A stretch of 64,000 nt of DNA. Source: JASGDN01 sp049841275. GTDB taxonomy: Bacteria > Chloroflexota > Chloroflexia > Thermomicrobiales > UBA6265. Of this stretch, positions 33,713-42,853 are shown one piece after another. How positions within the stretch are numbered: position 1 is the first letter of the stretch; every line of letters starts with the position of its first letter. The notes beneath the pieces are model-generated. The model was not told the DNA's origin, searched no databases, and saw nothing but the letters and a program-made list of their open reading frames with translations. The position numbers and the translations under genes were made by a program. The stretch spans positions 124,001 through 188,000 of the forward strand of contig JASGDN010000086.1 of NCBI GenBank assembly GCA_049841275.1. Direction: 5' to 3'.

Positions 33713-34624
33713 ATGACCGGCGCCGATCTCAACCTGACCAGCCTGCGGATCTTCGCGGATGTCGTCGCGACGGGCAGCTTCACCGCTGCGGCGGAACTGC
33801 ACGGGATGTCACAGCCGGCGGTGAGCTTCCACATACGCCAGCTTGAAGCGCGCTTCGATGTGCTCCTGCTCGAACGCGCCGGGCGGCGCGCGCTCCCGAC
33901 ACCGGCCGGGGCCGAGTTGCTGCGTCACGCGCACCGCGTCGTCGCAGCGGCCGACGATGCGGTGGTGGCGATGGCGTCGTTCCGGCCCGATCGCATCGGA
34001 CGCGTGCGCCTCGGCGCGGTGGCGACAGCCTGCGTCGTGGTGGTCCCCCGCGTTCTGCGTCACGCGCGGGAGGCGCTTCCATCGCTGGAGCTCGTCGTGA
34101 CCACGGGCCTCTCACCGGAAATCGTGACAGCAGTGAATGAGGACCGGCTCGATATCGGGATCGTCACGCTTCCGGCACGGGGCGAGATGGTGCAGGCCAC
34201 ACCAGGCTGCGAGGACGAGATCGTCCTGCTCTCGCACGCCGGTTCCGGCAAGCCGGAACCGGTACCCGCCCAGGCCCTGCGCGACCGGCCGCCGATGATC
34301 CTGCAATCCACCGGGGCGACGCGAGCGCTGATCGATGCCTGGTTCGCGACGGCCGGAGTGCCATTTCATCCACCACTGGCGCTGGGCAGCATCGAGGCAA
34401 TCGTCGATCTCGTGGAGATGGGAATCGGTGACGCCATGCTCTCCCGAATGGCGTTCGCGAACCGGCCGCTGCCGGAAGGAATCGCGATTCGCCGCCTCTC
34501 GCCGCCGATCCGGCGGACGATAGGCCGCGTCCTGCGGCGGGACCGCGCCAGCGACCCGAACCTCGCCCTGCTCGCAATGCTGGTAGATCGTGAACTGGCC
34601 GGCCTGGCAAGCGACAGAGAGTGA
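33713..34624 (+). CDS. LysR-family transcriptional regulator
   Basis: A 303-residue regulator with an N-terminal winged helix (LNLTSLRIFADVVATGSFTA, then AAELHGMSQPAVSFHIRQLE) and a C-terminal two-lobed effector domain. The domain has GRVRLGAVATACVVVVP near residue 95 and VEMGIGDAMLSRMAF near residue 252. I chose ATG 33713 because the HTH then begins at the usual place; ATG 33656 would add 19 residues. It is divergent from the methyltransferase, a common LysR target layout. The effector is unknown. Confidence 0.9.
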   Translation: MTGADLNLTSLRIFADVVATGSFTAAAELHGMSQPAVSFHIRQLEARFDVLLLERAGRRALPTPAGAELLRHAHRVVAAADDAVVAMASFRPDRIGRVRLGAVATACVVVVPRVLRHAREALPSLELVVTTGLSPEIVTAVNEDRLDIGIVTLPARGEMVQATPGCEDEIVLLSHAGSGKPEPVPAQALRDRPPMILQSTGATRALIDAWFATAGVPFHPPLALGSIEAIVDLVEMGIGDAMLSRMAFANRPLPEGIAIRRLSPPIRRTIGRVLRRDRASDPNLALLAMLVDRELAGLASDRE

Positions 34625-34701
34625 ACGCACCCGGATGGCACCTCATGTGCCGTATCATCACGAACATCGTAGCAGCCAGCCATCGTATCCGAGAGTACCG
34701 C

Positions 34702-35724
34702 ATGACCCAGCATCCCGAAGCAACGTCCCCTGAATCGCTCGCGGCAATCACCATTCTCGACGGCGGCATGAGCCGCGAGCTGGTGCGGATCGGCGCGCCA
34801 TTCCGGCAACCGGAGTGGTCCGCCTACGCCCTGATCGAGGCGCCGCAGATGGTGAAGCAGGTCCACGCCGAGTTCGCCGCCGCCGGCGCAGATGTCATCA
34901 CCACGAATACCTACGCCATCGTCCCGTTCCACATCGGACAGGATCGCTTCTGGACGCAAGGGCGCGACCTGGCGAACCTGGCAGGACAGCTGGCGCGAGA
35001 AGCCGTCGCGGAGGCAATGGCCGAAACCGGACACGCACGGAAGGTAGCGGGGTCGATCCCGCCGGTCTTCGGGTCCTACCGGCCAGATCTCTTCCGCCCG
35101 GAGGACGCGCCGGACATCCTCACGGTCCTGATCGAGGGCCTTTCGCCGCACGTCGACATCTGGTTGGCGGAGACCCAATCCTCCCTGGCCGAGATTCGGG
35201 CGATCCGCACCGCACTCGGCAATGACCCGCGCCCATTCTGGATCTCGTTCACCCTCGACGACGATGACGAGCACACAGCAAACGCGATCGCCGGAACCGA
35301 GGAGCCACGCCCACGTTCCGGCGAATCGCTCGCCGAGATCGTTGCCTGGGCGCAGGAGGCGGGAGTTGCGGCGCTGCTCTTCAACTGCAGCGAGGCGGAG
35401 ATCATGGAGACCGCGATCCGGCGTGTGAAAGACCTCGCGCCGAATCTGGAGGTTGGCGTCTACGCGAACGCCTTCGTGCCAGAAACGAAGAAGATGGCCG
35501 CCAACACCGGCCTTTGCGACATCCGCGACGACCTCACACCGAAGGCATACCTCGCATTCGCGCGGCGATGGGTGGACGCGGGAGCAACGATTGTCGGCGG
35601 ATGCTGCGGGATCGGCACGGCGCACATCGCCAGACTGCGCGAGGTGAGAGAAGTGAGGAGTGAGCGGATCGGCCCGCTACCGTTGATCATGCGCCGCCCG
35701 CATTTGGCGGCGCATAGACGTTAG
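34702..35724 (+). CDS. Homocysteine S-methyltransferase family protein, with an altered C-terminus
   Basis: A 340-residue zinc-dependent methyltransferase of the MmuM/BHMT type. Zinc ligands are Cys229 (FNCSE) and Cys301-302 (GGCCGIG). The N-terminus has LDGGMSREL and ADVITTNTYA. It would methylate homocysteine or a related thiol, using S-methylmethionine or a betaine. The normal fold ends near IARLRE at residue 314. The last 27 residues are encoded by the GAGTGAG repeat and by DNA antisense to the four-helix-bundle gene. The tail is therefore new, as if an insertion removed the original stop. The core is intact, so activity may survive. Confidence 0.9.
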   Translation: MTQHPEATSPESLAAITILDGGMSRELVRIGAPFRQPEWSAYALIEAPQMVKQVHAEFAAAGADVITTNTYAIVPFHIGQDRFWTQGRDLANLAGQLAREAVAEAMAETGHARKVAGSIPPVFGSYRPDLFRPEDAPDILTVLIEGLSPHVDIWLAETQSSLAEIRAIRTALGNDPRPFWISFTLDDDDEHTANAIAGTEEPRPRSGESLAEIVAWAQEAGVAALLFNCSEAEIMETAIRRVKDLAPNLEVGVYANAFVPETKKMAANTGLCDIRDDLTPKAYLAFARRWVDAGATIVGGCCGIGTAHIARLREVREVRSERIGPLPLIMRRPHLAAHRR

Positions 35725-36069
35725 CATTCTGCTGATCTCGTCGAGGAGACCCCGCGCTGCGACGGTGTCCTCCTCGGGAAACCAGCCGATCTCCTCGCAT
35801 AGCGTGAGCAGCGTTTCGGTTTCCGACGCCGATCCATGCGCGATCGAAAGATGATGCGCCCGTTCCTTCGGAGATTCGCGCGTCCAACCCTCGGCGATGT
35901 TCGCCGGAATGGACACGACCGCCCGTGTGAGTTGCGATCGCATGCCGAACGTCTCCTCCTTGGGAAGCAGTAGCACAAGACGATAGATCGCCTTCGCAGC
36001 GTCCATCGACTTCTGCCACACAATCAGCTCTCGATAGTGCATGGCTCACTTCTCTCGCCTCTCACCTCG
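35639..36069. mobile_element. Inverted-repeat-bounded element carrying an S23/IVS-type four-helix protein
   Basis: The left end (35639-35665) and the complement of the right end (36044-36069) both read CGAGGTGAGAG, followed by 7-bp-type units (AAGTGAG, GAGTGAG, GCGAGAG) and a final C. The right repeat also supplies the ribosome site of the internal gene and the hutU stop codon. The left repeat is read through by the methyltransferase gene. No transposase is present, so movement would be in trans. Element status is inference from structure. Confidence 0.45.
35677..36042 (-). CDS. Four-helix-bundle protein (S23 / 23S rRNA intervening-sequence family)
   Basis: A 121-residue protein of the S23 family, named from proteins encoded in 23S rRNA intervening sequences. 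The pattern is diagnostic: YRELIVWQKSMDAAKAIYRL at 3-22, FGMRSQLTRAVVSIPANIAEG near residues 33-53, and SETETLLTLCEEIGW near 74. The function is unknown; relatives form pentameric helical bundles with possible nucleic acid binding. The ATG lies directly after the repeat unit AAGTGAG, which acts as the ribosome site. Its 3' end overlaps the methyltransferase gene tail to tail by 48 bp. Confidence 0.9.
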   Translation of the reverse strand: MHYRELIVWQKSMDAAKAIYRLVLLLPKEETFGMRSQLTRAVVSIPANIAEGWTRESPKERAHHLSIAHGSASETETLLTLCEEIGWFPEEDTVAARGLLDEISRMLTSMRRQMRAAHDQR

Positions 36070-37741
36070 ATGACGGCAGGTCGAGGCCGTGCTCGCGCGC
36101 GCAGGCGATCGCTTCCGGATAGCCCGCATCCGCGTGACGCATCACGCCCGTTGCCGGGTCGTTCCACAGCACCCGCTCGATCCGCCGCGCGGCATCGTCC
36201 GTGCCGTCGCAGACGATGACCATTCCGGCGTGCTGCGAGAAGCCCATGCCGACCCCTCCGCCATGATGCAGGGAGACCCACGTCGCACCGGACGCCGTGT
36301 TCAGCAGCGCGTTCAGAAGCGGCCAGTCGGAGACAGCATCCGATCCATCGCGCATCGCCTCCGTCTCCCGGTTCGGGCTGGCGACAGACCCGGAGTCGAG
36401 ATGGTCGCGCCCGATCACGACCGGCGCCTTCAGCTCTCCCGAGCGGACCATCTCGTTGAACGCCAGCCCCAGGCGATGACGGTCGCCAAGGCCGACCCAA
36501 CAGATTCGTGCCGGCAGCCCCTGAAAGTGAATGCGCTCGCGCGCCATGTCAAGCCAGCGATGCAGGTGCGTGTTGTCCGGCAACAACTCCTTCACCTTCG
36601 CGTCGGTTTTGTAGATGTCTTCCGGATCGCCGGAGAGCGCGACCCAGCGGAACGGCCCAACCCCTCGGCAGAAGAGCGGCCGGATGTAGGCCGGCACGAA
36701 ACCTGGGAACGCGAACGCATCCGTCACGCCTTCGTCAAACGCGACTTGCCGGATGTTATTGCCATAATCGACCGTCGGGATGCCCTGCTCGTGGAAGTCG
36801 ATCATCGCCCGGACGTGGACGGCCATCGAGGCGCGCGCTTCGCGCTCGACCCGTGCGGGATCGGTCTTGCGCAGTTCCTCCCACTGCTCGACGCTCCAGC
36901 CGATCGGCAGATAGCCGTTCACCGGATCGTGCGCGGAGGTCTGGTCGGTGACGGCGTCCGGACGCACGCCGCGCCGGACCAGTTCCGGCAGGATCTCGGC
37001 GGCGTTTCCGAGCAGCGCCACGGAAAGCGCCTCCCGGTTCGCAGTCGCCGCTTCGACGCGGGCGAGCGCGTCGTCCAGATCGACGGCCTGGACATCGACG
37101 TAGCCGGTGCGCAGGCGCATGTCGATCCGTGATTGCTGGCATTCGATCGCGAGGCACGATGCGCCGGCCATCGTCGCGGCAAGCGGTTGGGCGCCGCCCA
37201 TGCCGCCGAGCCCCGCCGTCAGGATCCATCGCCCGGAGAGGTCGCCCCCGTAGTGCTGGCGGCCGAGTTCGACAAAGGTCTCGTAGGTGCCCTGTACGAT
37301 ACCCTGGCTGCCAATGTAGATCCACGATCCGGCCGTCATCTGGCCGTACATCATCAGTCCGGCGCGGTCGAGTTCGTTGAAATGCTCCCAGGTCGCCCAA
37401 TGCGGCACGAGATTCGAATTCGCGATCAGCACGCGTGGCGCATCGGCGTGCGTGCGGAAGACGCCGACCGGCTTCCCGGACTGGATGAGCAGGGTCTCGT
37501 CTGCCTCAAGCCGGCGCAGGGTCTCCACGATGCGGTGGAAGCTCGGCCAGTCGCGCGCCGCCTTGCCGATCCCGCCGTAGACGACGAGGTCTGCCGGGCG
37601 TTCCGCGACCTCGGGATCGAGATTGTTCATCAGCATCCGGAGCGGCGCCTCGGTAAGCCACGATTTTGCACTGCGTTCCGTGCCGCGCGGGGCGCGGACG
37701 ACGGGCGCTGTCGTATCGGCTGGAGCAGCGAGTTCGACCAT
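36062..37741 (-). CDS. hutU: Urocanate hydratase
   Basis: A 559-residue NAD+-dependent enzyme converting urocanate to imidazolone propionate, the second step of histidine degradation. Motifs are MYGQMTAGSWIYIGSQGIVQ near residues 131-150, the NAD loop GLGGMGGAQP near 178, and PLFCRGVGPFRWVALSGDP near 350 with the catalytic Cys. The length is normal. The stop codon TGA is formed inside the terminal CGAGGTGA of the inverted repeat. It is the last gene of hutI-hutH-hutU, with 24 bp between hutH and hutU. Confidence 0.97.
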   Translation of the reverse strand: MVELAAPADTTAPVVRAPRGTERSAKSWLTEAPLRMLMNNLDPEVAERPADLVVYGGIGKAARDWPSFHRIVETLRRLEADETLLIQSGKPVGVFRTHADAPRVLIANSNLVPHWATWEHFNELDRAGLMMYGQMTAGSWIYIGSQGIVQGTYETFVELGRQHYGGDLSGRWILTAGLGGMGGAQPLAATMAGASCLAIECQQSRIDMRLRTGYVDVQAVDLDDALARVEAATANREALSVALLGNAAEILPELVRRGVRPDAVTDQTSAHDPVNGYLPIGWSVEQWEELRKTDPARVEREARASMAVHVRAMIDFHEQGIPTVDYGNNIRQVAFDEGVTDAFAFPGFVPAYIRPLFCRGVGPFRWVALSGDPEDIYKTDAKVKELLPDNTHLHRWLDMARERIHFQGLPARICWVGLGDRHRLGLAFNEMVRSGELKAPVVIGRDHLDSGSVASPNRETEAMRDGSDAVSDWPLLNALLNTASGATWVSLHHGGGVGMGFSQHAGMVIVCDGTDDAARRIERVLWNDPATGVMRHADAGYPEAIACAREHGLDLPSSR

Positions 37742-37765
37742 CGGAAGACCTCTTTCGGGAACGGA

Positions 37766-39316
37766 TCAGGCGACAAGGACGGGAGCGGCGCAGAGCCCCG
37801 GAAGAGGGGTGTCGACGCCAACGAGGAGATCGCCGCTACGAACGAGGGCAATGGCGGCATCCAGCTGGGGCGCCATGTGACGATCGTCGTCCAGGTGCGG
37901 GACGACACTCCGGACGAGCGCGCGAACGGCCTCCAACGGAGGGCTGGATCGCAATGGCGCGTGGAAGTCGCAACCCTGGGCGGCGGCCAACAGTTCGATC
38001 GCGATCACGGCTTCCGCGTTGGCGATCATCCGGTGCAGGCGGCGCGCACCGTGAGCGGCCATCGAGACGTGGTCCTCCTGGTTTGCAGAGGTCGGGATCG
38101 AATCGACACTGGCCGGAAACGCCTGCTGCCTGTTCTCGGAAACGAGCGCGGCGGCGGTCACCTGCGGGATCATGAAGCCGGAGTTCAGGCCCGGGTTCGG
38201 CGTCAGGAAGGCCGGCAGGCCGGAAAGCGCGGGATCGACCAGCATCGCGATCCGGCGTTCGGCCAGCGAACCGATCTCGCAGACTGCCATCGCGATGATG
38301 TCGGCGGCGAAAGCGACCGGTTCGGCGTGGAAGTTGCCGCCGGAGAGCGCCGTCTCGTCCTCTGCGAAGATGAGCGGATTGTCGCTGACGCCGTTCGCCT
38401 CGGTTTCGAGCGTGACCGCCGCCTGTCGCAACAGGTCGAGCGCGGCGCCCATCACCTGTGGCTGGCAACGCAGACAGTAGGGATCCTGCACGCGCTCGTC
38501 GTTCAGCAGGTGTGACTGGCGGATCTCGCTGCCTGCGATCAGGGCACGCAGCGCCTCGCCCGTCTCGATCTGTCCCCGATGACCGCGAATCGCATGGATG
38601 CGGGGATCGAACGGCGCATCGGAGCCCTTTGCGGCGTCGGTCGCCAGCGCGCCGGAGAGCAATGCGGACTGGATCAACCGCTCGGCGTCGAACAGCGCGG
38701 CAAGCGCGTTTGCCGTCGAGAACTGGGTGCCGTTCAGCAGGGCGAGCCCCTCCTTCGGCCCCAGCTCGATCGGCGAGAGGCCAGCCTCGGCCAGCGCCCG
38801 GGCTGCGGGGAGGGTCCGCCCGTCAGCCATGACGACCGAACCAACGCCGAGCATCGTCGCCGCCATGTGCGCCAGCGGGGCAAGATCGCCGGACGCCCCG
38901 ACCGATCCCTGGCAGGGAACGACGGGCGTAAGCCCCTCGTTCAGCATCCCTTCCAGCATCGCGACGATCTCGGCACGTACGCCGGAGTATCCCCGCGCGA
39001 GGCTGGCGAGCTTCAGCGCCATCATCAGGCGGACGACCGGGACCGGGGACGGTTCCCCCACCCCGGCAGCATGCGAGAGCACGATGTTCCGCTGCAATGT
39101 CGCAAGGTCACCCATGCCGATGCGAACGCTCGCCAGCTTGCCGAACCCGGTATTGACCCCGTAGACCGGCTCGCCGCGCGCCACGATCCGGGCAACCGCC
39201 TCCGCACCACGGTCGATGTCCGCGTAGGCCGCGCGATCGAGCGTCACGTCCGCGCCACGATAGACTGCTCGCCAGTCCACCAGTGGCGTCATGCCCGGTG
39301 CAATGGTCACCATCAC
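37766..39316 (-). CDS. hutH: Histidine ammonia-lyase
   Basis: A 516-residue enzyme removing ammonia from histidine to give urocanate. GSVGASGDLAPLAHM contains the Ala141-Ser142-Gly143 triad that cyclises into the MIO cofactor. YGVNTGFGKLASVRI near residue 52 and the NQEDHVSMAAHGARR stretch are also conserved. The start is GTG 39316 or ATG 39313, both overlapping the hutI stop, which implies translational coupling. GGAGG lies just upstream. It belongs to the HutC-controlled minus-strand operon. Confidence 0.97.
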   Translation of the reverse strand: MMVTIAPGMTPLVDWRAVYRGADVTLDRAAYADIDRGAEAVARIVARGEPVYGVNTGFGKLASVRIGMGDLATLQRNIVLSHAAGVGEPSPVPVVRLMMALKLASLARGYSGVRAEIVAMLEGMLNEGLTPVVPCQGSVGASGDLAPLAHMAATMLGVGSVVMADGRTLPAARALAEAGLSPIELGPKEGLALLNGTQFSTANALAALFDAERLIQSALLSGALATDAAKGSDAPFDPRIHAIRGHRGQIETGEALRALIAGSEIRQSHLLNDERVQDPYCLRCQPQVMGAALDLLRQAAVTLETEANGVSDNPLIFAEDETALSGGNFHAEPVAFAADIIAMAVCEIGSLAERRIAMLVDPALSGLPAFLTPNPGLNSGFMIPQVTAAALVSENRQQAFPASVDSIPTSANQEDHVSMAAHGARRLHRMIANAEAVIAIELLAAAQGCDFHAPLRSSPPLEAVRALVRSVVPHLDDDRHMAPQLDAAIALVRSGDLLVGVDTPLPGLCAAPVLVA

Positions 39317-40545
39317 CCCTCGCCTCCATAGATCCGCCGCGCAAGCGGGTTGAATCCCATGCGATAGACCAGTTCCGCAGGCCGTTCGACATCCCAGATC
39401 GAGAGGTCGGCACGCTTGCCGACTTCGAGCGTGCCGATCTCAGCGTACAGACCGAGCGCACGCGCCGCCTCCCGCGTGACTCCAGCAACACATTCGTCAA
39501 CGGTCAGGCCGAAAAGCGTGGCCGCAAAGTTCATCGTCAGGAGGATCGAGGTGAGCGGCGACGTGCCGGGATTCGCATCGGTCGCGATCGCGATCGGCAC
39601 ACCGAACCGGCGGCAGACATCGACCGGCGGACGTTGGCGCTCGTGCAGGAAATAGAAGGCACCGGGCAGGAACACCGCGACCGTTCCGGAGGCAGCCATC
39701 GCCGCGATCCCGTCCTCGTTCGCGTATTCGAGATGATCGGCGGAGAGGGCATCAAACTTCGCCGCGAGCCGTGCGCCGCCGAGGTCGGAAAGCTGGTCGG
39801 CGTGCAGCTTCACTGGCAGACCAAGTTCGCATGCACGGCCGAAGACGCGGGCGACCTGCTCCGGCGAAAAGGCGATCCCCTCGCAGAAGGCATCCACCGC
39901 GTCCGCCAGGCCCTCCGCCGCAATGGCGGGCAGCATCTCGTCTGTCACTTGGGCGATGTAGGCGTCCTTGTCCCCGTTCGCCTCAGGCGGGATGGCGTGG
40001 GCGCCGAGGAACGTGGTCCGCACCCTGACCGGGCGCTCCTCGCTCAACCGTCGGGCAACGCGCAGCGACTTCCGCTCGTTCGCCAGGTCGAGTCCATACC
40101 CCGACTTCGCCTCCACGGTCGTGACGCCCTCCGCGATCAGCGCATCGAGGCGTGGAAGCGTCTGCGCGAGGAGATCGTCATCGCTCGCCTCGCGCAGGGC
40201 GCGAACGGAGGAGACGATGCCGCCGCCGGCACGGGAAATCTCCTCGTAGGTCGCGCCCGCGAGACGGAGTTCGAACTCATGCGAACGATTCCCGGCGTGG
40301 ACGATGTGCGTATGACAGTCGATCAGGCCGGGCAGCACCCAGCGTCCTTCGAGGTCGATGACCTCGGTATCACCGCGCAGGAAGGTTCCGGGAAGATCGG
40401 CCTCCGCGCCGACCCACACGATACGGCCGCCCTGGGTGACGATCGCGCCAGGTTCGACGATGCCGAGTCCGGGCAATGCGGGGTCCAGCGTCGCCAACCG
40501 GGCATTTCGCCAGCAACGTGCCGGGGGAAGGACCGGGGAATGCAC
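39313..40545 (-). CDS. hutI: Imidazolonepropionase
   Basis: A 410-residue amidohydrolase that opens the imidazolone ring to give N-formimino-glutamate, the third step of histidine degradation. Metal ligands are in LIDCHTHIVHAGNRSHEFELR near residues 72-92. YGLDLANERKSL, FLGAHAIPPE near 174 and KLHADQLSD near 240 are family motifs. GAGGAGG precedes the ATG. It is the first gene of the operon and faces hutF across 114 bp that hold the probable HutC operator. Confidence 0.96.
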   Translation of the reverse strand: MHSPVLPPARCWRNARLATLDPALPGLGIVEPGAIVTQGGRIVWVGAEADLPGTFLRGDTEVIDLEGRWVLPGLIDCHTHIVHAGNRSHEFELRLAGATYEEISRAGGGIVSSVRALREASDDDLLAQTLPRLDALIAEGVTTVEAKSGYGLDLANERKSLRVARRLSEERPVRVRTTFLGAHAIPPEANGDKDAYIAQVTDEMLPAIAAEGLADAVDAFCEGIAFSPEQVARVFGRACELGLPVKLHADQLSDLGGARLAAKFDALSADHLEYANEDGIAAMAASGTVAVFLPGAFYFLHERQRPPVDVCRRFGVPIAIATDANPGTSPLTSILLTMNFAATLFGLTVDECVAGVTREAARALGLYAEIGTLEVGKRADLSIWDVERPAELVYRMGFNPLARRIYGGEG

Positions 40546-40578
40546 GAAATCTGCCTCCTCGTCTGGTCGCCAGATAAT

Positions 40579-40594
40579 GTCTATACATATATAC
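40579..40594. promoter_or_regulatory. HutC operator candidate
   Basis: GTCTATA-CA-TATATAC is a 16-bp dyad with 6 of 7 arm positions paired. It lies in the 114-bp gap between divergent hutI and hutF. HutC proteins of the GntR family bind similar GTaTATAC dyads and release them when urocanate is bound. One site here could control both directions. Confidence 0.65.
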
Positions 40595-40659
40595 TCTCGG
40601 CAGACGACGGTGACAAGAGGGCGTAGTGGGCGGATTCGGCCCGAAGGAGCCAGCCGAAC

Positions 40660-42072
40660 GTGGACGGCGAACAGGAATCGATACAGACGATCGTGACGGC
40701 GGGACAGGCGCTCCTCCCGAACGGATGGGCGCAGGATGTCCGTCTAGCCCTGGCCAATGGCCGCATCGCCGCCATCGAGACCGACGCCGCGATCGCAGCG
40801 GATGCCGCGATCGCAGCGGATGCCTGTCACCACTACGATGTCCTGATCCCCGGCATCCCGAACCTGCATAGTCATGCCTTCCAACGCGGGATGGCGGGCC
40901 TCGCAGAGATGCGCGGCGACATCGCCGACACCTTCTGGACGTGGCGACAGGTGATGTACCGTTTCGCCCTGACCATGTCACCGGAGCACCTGGAGGCGAT
41001 CGCCCAGCAGGCGTATATCGAGATGCTGGAATCGGGCTTCACCCGAGTCGGCGAGTTCCACTACCTCCATCACGCGCCGGACGGCACCCCCTACGACGAT
41101 CCCGCCGAGATGGCATCCCGCATCGCCGCGGCAGCGCGGTCGACCGGAATCGGCCTGACCCTCCTGCCCGTCTTCTACGCGCATGCGACCTTCGGGGGCG
41201 TCGCTCCGGAACCGCATCAGCGCCGGTTCGTCAGCACGCTTCCGCTCTTCGAGCGAATGGTGGATCGATGCCAGGAACTGATCGCGGGCGTTCCTGGCGG
41301 TGTCCTCGGCGTAGCTCCGCACAGCCTGCGCGCGGTGACGCCAGGTGAGCTGGACGAGGTCGTGGCGCTGGCTCCGGATGGTCCGATCCACATTCACGCC
41401 GCCGAACAGGTGAAGGAGGTCGAGGACTGTCTCGCCTGGTCGGGCCAGCGTCCGGTCGCGTGGCTGCTCGATCGTGCAGGAATCGACCGGCGCTGGTGCC
41501 TCATCCACGCGACCCACCTCGAAGCCGCGGAAGTGAGCGGACTCGCCGCATCCGGGGCGGTGGCCGGACTGTGTCCGGTGACGGAAGCGAACCTCGGCGA
41601 TGGCATCTTCCCCGGCAAGGCGTTCAGCGAACAGGGCGGACGCCTCGGCGTCGGCACCGACTCGAACATCCTGATCGGCGTGGCGGCGGAGTTGCGCCAG
41701 CTCGAGTACGCCCAGCGCCTCGCCGTGCGGGAGAGGAACGTCCTTGCGGGGCAGCATCGCTCGACCGGGCGCTCGCTGGTCGATACGGCGCTGGCCGGTG
41801 GGACGCAGGCACTGTGCGGTCCGGAGGCGCATGCCGGGTTGGCAGTTGGCGCACCGGCGGAGTTCGTCGCCCTGGACCGATCGGCTGCCCCGCCGCTGGA
41901 TGGCGATGCGATACTGGACGCATGGATCTTCGCGGATCTCGCGCGCGTCGAGGATGTCTGGGTGAACGGACGCCAGGTCGTCTCGCAGGGGCGGCACATC
42001 GATCGGAACGCCAGCGTGGCGCGCTACCGGCAGGTGATCGCGGCCTTGCTGAATGGGTTTTCGCATGCGTGA
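40660..42072 (+). CDS. hutF: Formimidoylglutamate deiminase
   Basis: A 470-residue amidohydrolase that deiminates N-formimino-L-glutamate to N-formyl-L-glutamate. Zinc ligands are NLHSHAFQRGMAG near residue 69 and HIHAAEQ near 246. WRQVMYRF, GEFHYLHHAPDGTPY and VGTDSNILIG are typical. Using HutF means the pathway goes by the formylglutamate route and needs HutG, which is not in this window. An 18-bp tandem duplication at 40786-40821 lengthens the N-terminal loop (AAIAADAAIAADA). The GTG start has AAGGAG upstream. Confidence 0.95.
   Translation: MDGEQESIQTIVTAGQALLPNGWAQDVRLALANGRIAAIETDAAIAADAAIAADACHHYDVLIPGIPNLHSHAFQRGMAGLAEMRGDIADTFWTWRQVMYRFALTMSPEHLEAIAQQAYIEMLESGFTRVGEFHYLHHAPDGTPYDDPAEMASRIAAAARSTGIGLTLLPVFYAHATFGGVAPEPHQRRFVSTLPLFERMVDRCQELIAGVPGGVLGVAPHSLRAVTPGELDEVVALAPDGPIHIHAAEQVKEVEDCLAWSGQRPVAWLLDRAGIDRRWCLIHATHLEAAEVSGLAASGAVAGLCPVTEANLGDGIFPGKAFSEQGGRLGVGTDSNILIGVAAELRQLEYAQRLAVRERNVLAGQHRSTGRSLVDTALAGGTQALCGPEAHAGLAVGAPAEFVALDRSAAPPLDGDAILDAWIFADLARVEDVWVNGRQVVSQGRHIDRNASVARYRQVIAALLNGFSHA
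40786..40821 (+). repeat. 18-bp perfect tandem duplication inside hutF
   Basis: The unit GCCGCGATCGCAGCGGAT occurs twice in a row and adds six residues (AAIAAD) in frame. It lies in the N-terminal beta-sandwich region before the metal site, where length is variable. Confidence 0.85.
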
Positions 42073-42097
42073 GGAGCGCCGGTGAACGTGAGGACGC

Positions 42098-42829
42098 ATG
42101 GCTGAGGCGAGGAGCCAGGTGGAAACGCCGACCCTCCATCAACGTATCCTCGCGGACATCGAGGGGAAAATCGTCTCCGGAGAGTGGCCGCCGGGAAGCC
42201 GGCTGCCGACCGAAATGGAGCTCTGCGCCGTCTACGGTTGCTCGCGGATGACGGTGAACAAGGTGCTTTCGCAATTGGTGCGGGCCGGCCTGATCGACCG
42301 CCGGAAGCGCGCGGGCAGCTTCGTGCTCCAGCCACGCTCCCAGGCCGCCATCCTGGACATCCACGACGTGCGTACCGAAGTCGAGGCGCTACACCGCCCC
42401 TATGGATACCAGCTGCTGAAACGCACGGTGCGTCGCACCGGCGAATGGGAGGCGGCATGGCTGGGCGAAGCGATGACCTCCGACCGCCTGCTGATCCTGG
42501 AAGCCGTGCATCTGGCTTCCGGACAGCCGTTCTGCGCGGAGTGGCGCGCAATCGACCTGGAAACCGTTCCCGGCGCCGAGCACGCCGATTTCGCGGAGAT
42601 ACCGCCATCGACCTGGCTGCTGCATGAGGTCCCCTGGACGGTGGCGGAGCACACGATCCGGGCAGTCGGAGCTACAGCGGCCATTTCCACTGTGCTCGGG
42701 CTTCCGGAGGGGACACCGTGCCTGGAGATGGAGCGCCGGACCTGGAATCTCGACCGCCCGGTGACCGTGGCGCGGCTGACGTATCCCGGCGATGCCCACG
42801 CCCTCACGGCACGATTCGCGCCCGGCTGA
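42098..42829 (+). CDS. hutC: Histidine utilisation repressor, GntR/HutC family
   Basis: A 243-residue regulator with a GntR winged helix (GEWPPGSRLPTEMELCAVYG then CSRMTVNKVLSQL, about 28-61) and a C-terminal UTRA ligand domain (about 100-240). The segment CAEWRAIDLETVPGAEHADF is typical of HutC, which senses urocanate. GTGAGGA precedes the ATG. It follows hutF by 25 bp, so it is co-expressed and autoregulated through the dyad at 40579-40594. Confidence 0.93.
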   Translation: MAEARSQVETPTLHQRILADIEGKIVSGEWPPGSRLPTEMELCAVYGCSRMTVNKVLSQLVRAGLIDRRKRAGSFVLQPRSQAAILDIHDVRTEVEALHRPYGYQLLKRTVRRTGEWEAAWLGEAMTSDRLLILEAVHLASGQPFCAEWRAIDLETVPGAEHADFAEIPPSTWLLHEVPWTVAEHTIRAVGATAAISTVLGLPEGTPCLEMERRTWNLDRPVTVARLTYPGDAHALTARFAPG

Positions 42830-42853
42830 CTCCGAATTCCATACGGAGACACC

